Assembly (NCBI GenBank): GCA_025782395.1
Contig: JALGZD010000091.1
Span: 30,473-94,472 of the forward strand
Length of the DNA stretch: 64,000 nt
DNA from: a bacterium
Lineage (GTDB): Bacteria > Joyebacterota > Joyebacteria > Joyebacterales > Joyebacteraceae
Reading direction: 5' to 3'
Below are positions 61,827 through 64,000 of the stretch, piece by piece. How positions within the stretch are numbered: the stretch's first letter is position 1; the number at the start of each line of letters is the position of its first letter. Position numbers and translations under genes: made by a program. A model generated the notes under the pieces. It was not told the origin of the DNA and did not search any database. It saw nothing but the letters and a program-made list of their open reading frames with translations.

Positions 61827-61888
61827 TCGGCTGCGGACAGCACGCGGCGGCGAGCGGATCATCGGAGTAGTCGGCTGCGGACAGCACG
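61805..61888. repeat. 44-bp tandem duplication spanning the ispG stop
   Basis: A block of about 40 bp starting GGCGAGCGGATCATC at 61805 is repeated at 61849, with one mismatch (CAGAG versus CGGAG). The first copy contains the last codons and stop of ispG. The duplicate lies in the gap and would encode the same C-terminal codons. Confidence 0.9.
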
Positions 61889-61946
61889 GGATAGAGATCT
61901 CAGAGCATGCCGTGGCCGGTGCCGGACGAAAGAAGAGGTTGCACGT

Positions 61947-62486
61947 ATGGATGCCAAGTTTTACAACGTCGTCGCTCAACTCTCGGATGTCGGCACTATC
62001 GCCATCCGGTCGCTTCGGCACGATGACAAGGAGCGCTTGCTGGGGCTTTTCCATCGCCTGATGCGGAGGTCGATCTACTTCCGGTTTCTGGGGGAGGACA
62101 AGAAGGAGGTCACGCCGGACGAGCTCGCGTACTTCACGGAGATCGATTTCGAGAACCACGTTGCCTTGGCGGCATGTCTGAATGAGAGTGGGGAGGAGAA
62201 GATAGTCGGCGTCGGGCGGTACACGGTCGGTGAAGAGCCCAAGAGACCGAAGAGCGCCGAAGTCACATTCTGTGTCGCCGACGAATACCAGGGGCGTGGC
62301 ATCGGCACGGCGCTTCTGGACCATCTCGTGCGCATCGCGAGAGCTGATGGGATCGAGAAGTTCGAGGGACGCCTCTTTGCCTCGAACTCCAAGATGTTCA
62401 CTGTTCTTGAGAAGAGCGGATTCAAGCTCAAGAATGTGAGTGAATCAGGCGGTATCGTCCATACGGAGTTCTCGATCAGGAAGTAG
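61947..62486 (+). CDS. GNAT-family N-acetyltransferase
   Basis: The 179-residue protein has the GNAT fold: an early IAIRSLRHDDKERLLGLFHRL strand-helix, and the acetyl-CoA loop DEYQGRGIGTALLDHL. The C-terminal part is NSKMFTVLEKSGFKLKNVSE. It resembles the acetyltransferase domain fused to CoA-binding proteins that modify lysines, but the substrate is unknown. AAGAAGAGG precedes the ATG. Confidence 0.88.
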   Translation: MDAKFYNVVAQLSDVGTIAIRSLRHDDKERLLGLFHRLMRRSIYFRFLGEDKKEVTPDELAYFTEIDFENHVALAACLNESGEEKIVGVGRYTVGEEPKRPKSAEVTFCVADEYQGRGIGTALLDHLVRIARADGIEKFEGRLFASNSKMFTVLEKSGFKLKNVSESGGIVHTEFSIRK

Positions 62487-62524
62487 CAGTTGAACAACCC
62501 CGATACTCGCTCCTCGCTCCGAGC

Positions 62525-62553
62525 TTGACGTCTGGTCCTGTGTTAGGTATAGT
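62525..62553 (+). promoter_or_regulatory. Sigma-70 promoter of the integron integrase
   Basis: TTGACG, a 17-bp spacer and TATAGT. Start near 62560. A GTTAGGT core-like heptamer overlaps the spacer and -10 box (62542-62548). Confidence 0.8.
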
Positions 62554-62662
62554 TTAGCCAGGTTCGGGATCAATCAAACACACCCCCGTCAACAATGCCC
62601 CGTTGAGGATCCCGACCTTGTCGAACGATTCCAGGAAGCGGCCGAAGATCGGTCGTCGCGAC

Positions 62663-63688
62663 ATGCGTGAGGTAGCTTCGCGAAATGCTTCCGGCAGCGG
62701 GGAGCCGAGACTTCTCGACAGAGTCCGCGAGGCCATCCGATTACGCCACTATAGCAGACGAACAGAAGAAGCGTACACTTCGTGGGTGAAGCGGTTCATC
62801 ACCTTTCACGGAAACCGCCACCCGGAGGTGATGGGAGGGCGAGAAGTACGCCAGTTTCTGTCGTACCTCGCCATCGAACGCAGCGTCAGTGCATCGACCC
62901 AGAACCAAGCGCTCAGTGCAATACTCTTCATGTACAAACATGTCTTCGAGCGGGATCTTGGTTGGGTCAGCGGAGTTGCTGCGGCCCATCGGGGGAGGAA
63001 GATCCCGGTCGTCCTGTCCAAGCGCGAGGTGCGTGCCATTCTATGTTGCCTTTCGGGGACGAAGCGACTGGTCGCGTCCCTTCTGTATGGAACCGGCATG
63101 CGGCTGCTCGAGTGCATGGAGCTGAGAATCAAGGATGTGGATTTCGAGCGGCACCAGATAGCCGTGAGAGCGGGGAAGGGCGACAGAGACCGCATCGTGA
63201 TGCTCCCCGGGTCTGTGTGTCGGCGGCTCCGTGAGCATCTGAGGGATGTCAGGGAGTTGTACGAGCATGACCGGGATGTCACCGGTGCGGTAGTGACAAT
63301 GCCGGCGGGGCTCGAGCGCAAGTACCCTCGCGCGGCATCGATGTGGGCCTGGGAGTACGTCTTTCCTGCGAGAAGGACGTTCGTTGAGCCGGAGACGGGC
63401 ATACGGCGCCGCAACCATCTCCATGAGTCCGTGGTTCAGCGAGCCGTCGCCGAGGCAGTAAGGAAGTCAGAAGTTGGTAAGCCGGCAACATGTCACACGT
63501 TGCGTCACTCGTTCGCCACGCATCTTCTCGAAGCGGGGTATGACATCCGGACGGTCCAGAAGCTGCTGGGGCACAAGGATCTCCGGACCACGATGATCTA
63601 TACGCACGTGATGGACAAGGGGATGCTGGGAGTTCGAAGCCCGGCGGACTGCCTGATGGATGAAGGTGAGGATCCGGACGGCGACTGA
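62663..63688 (+). CDS. intI: Integron integrase IntI
   Basis: This tyrosine recombinase inserts and excises gene cassettes at attI and attC sites. The 341-residue protein has catalytic R147 (TGMRL), H278-x-x-R281 (HTLRHSFATHLLE), H304 (LLGHKD) and Y313 (MIYTHV). The IntI-specific patch that separates integron integrases from XerC/D is present at about 216-262 (LERKYPR, EYVFPARRTF, HLHESVVQRAV). ATG at 62663 is chosen because the N-terminus then matches IntI1; a TTG at 62603 would extend it. It is last in the window, with no cassette visible. Confidence 0.95.
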   Translation: MREVASRNASGSGEPRLLDRVREAIRLRHYSRRTEEAYTSWVKRFITFHGNRHPEVMGGREVRQFLSYLAIERSVSASTQNQALSAILFMYKHVFERDLGWVSGVAAAHRGRKIPVVLSKREVRAILCCLSGTKRLVASLLYGTGMRLLECMELRIKDVDFERHQIAVRAGKGDRDRIVMLPGSVCRRLREHLRDVRELYEHDRDVTGAVVTMPAGLERKYPRAASMWAWEYVFPARRTFVEPETGIRRRNHLHESVVQRAVAEAVRKSEVGKPATCHTLRHSFATHLLEAGYDIRTVQKLLGHKDLRTTMIYTHVMDKGMLGVRSPADCLMDEGEDPDGD

Positions 63689-64000
63689 TCCCTGTGGCAG
63701 ATGCCGTGGTAGATGTCGCGCACACTAGCGAGCTGGCTACGCAAGCGAAATCGAGAGACAAGCAGAGACTGCGGGCAGTCAGTGCTGCGTGGATGGGGGT
63801 TCAGTGAGGTGGGGGATACCGTCCACGTTTTAGGCAGGACAGGGTAGTACACATACGTCAGTGTGCATTTTCAAGCATCGAATTGGTGTTATGCCGCTGA
63901 TCGGAACGACAAGGGATTTCTCGATTTGGGTTTCGGGCGTCGGTGGCAGTCTTGGTACAGGGTGCTACACTCGATCATCGTGGTGTTACGTAAGGTTGCT
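63689..64000. other. Region after intI to the window edge
   Basis: These 312 bases hold no gene. They contain two TGGTGTTAYG segments (near 63884 and 63980) but no match to the attC/attI core GTTRRRY on the plus strand and no convincing RYYYAAC partner. A cassette array could begin beyond base 64000. Confidence 0.5.

Noticed and set aside
62542..62548. GTTAGGT as an attI core site
   Set aside because: It matches GTTRRRY, but it lies inside the integrase promoter and no companion site was seen, so a 7-bp match is weak evidence.
1..64000. tRNA, rRNA or selC genes
   Set aside because: No convincing T-loop (GGTTCGANTCC) with matching acceptor stem was found in any gap; GTTCGA-like matches lie inside genes such as intI.

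Overview
The window is GC-rich, gene-dense chromosomal DNA from a Gram-negative bacterium. Evidence for an outer membrane includes a PorV-type beta-barrel protein, an LpxH-like phosphohydrolase, an outer-membrane lipoprotein-sorting homologue and several Sec-exported barrel proteins. The combination of PorV-like protein, DUF2207 protein, short sigma-70 factor, long tandem ThyX and many Sec-exported orphans fits an uncultured lineage near the FCB group (for example Eisenbacteria, Krumholzibacteria or Latescibacteria). That placement is inference; no rRNA or tRNA gene was seen to test it.

Region by region. 0-5.3 kb: a radical SAM/SPASM maturase, a 42-bp minisatellite, two tiny Cys/Asp-rich paralogous peptides sharing a leader motif, an exported calcium-loop beta-propeller, and an ABC ATPase with its permease. 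This reads as an undescribed ribosomally synthesised peptide (RiPP) system and is the main finding. 5.4-9.6 kb: a sensor kinase, an NtrC-type regulator and a Spy/ZraP-like periplasmic protein with a textbook sigma-54 promoter. 9.8-15.2 kb: purine permease, small barrel protein, OsmC-TldD-TldE. 15.3-20.9 kb: DUF2207, archease, RtcB RNA ligase and PolX as one operon. 21-31.7 kb: secreted orphan, lemA-small membrane protein-htpX (minus strand), YjbQ, CPBP protease (minus), PorV-like, LpxH-like (minus), HtrA and sigma factor. 32-41.2 kb: two zinc-motif-less M16 proteins, DUF523, cell-wall amidase, YbbR protein, TsaD, PriA. 41.5-47.3 kb: TetR, RND exporter, LolA-like protein and barrel protein as an export operon. 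47.4-50.4 kb: HD protein, TPR lipoprotein, lone ketol-acid reductoisomerase. 50.5-61.8 kb: core operon run rho-rpmE-thyX(tandem)-DUF1385-prfA-prmC-murA-selB-ispG. 61.9-64 kb: a GNAT acetyltransferase and a genuine integron integrase with a strong promoter; any cassette array would lie beyond the right edge.

How parts work together. In the first cluster the maturase probably cross-links Cys to Asp in the two peptides, the ABC pair may export them, and the propeller may be their extracytoplasmic partner, an arrangement reminiscent of quinohemoprotein amine dehydrogenase but without a cytochrome in view. TldD/TldE, about 8-10 kb away, belong to the family that trims RiPP leaders in other bacteria. 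A 29-bp tandem repeat family sits immediately after stop codons at three separate loci. Housekeeping promoters are easy to read here, with TTGACA-like and TATAAT-like boxes 17-18 bp apart, which suits the resident sigma-70 factor.
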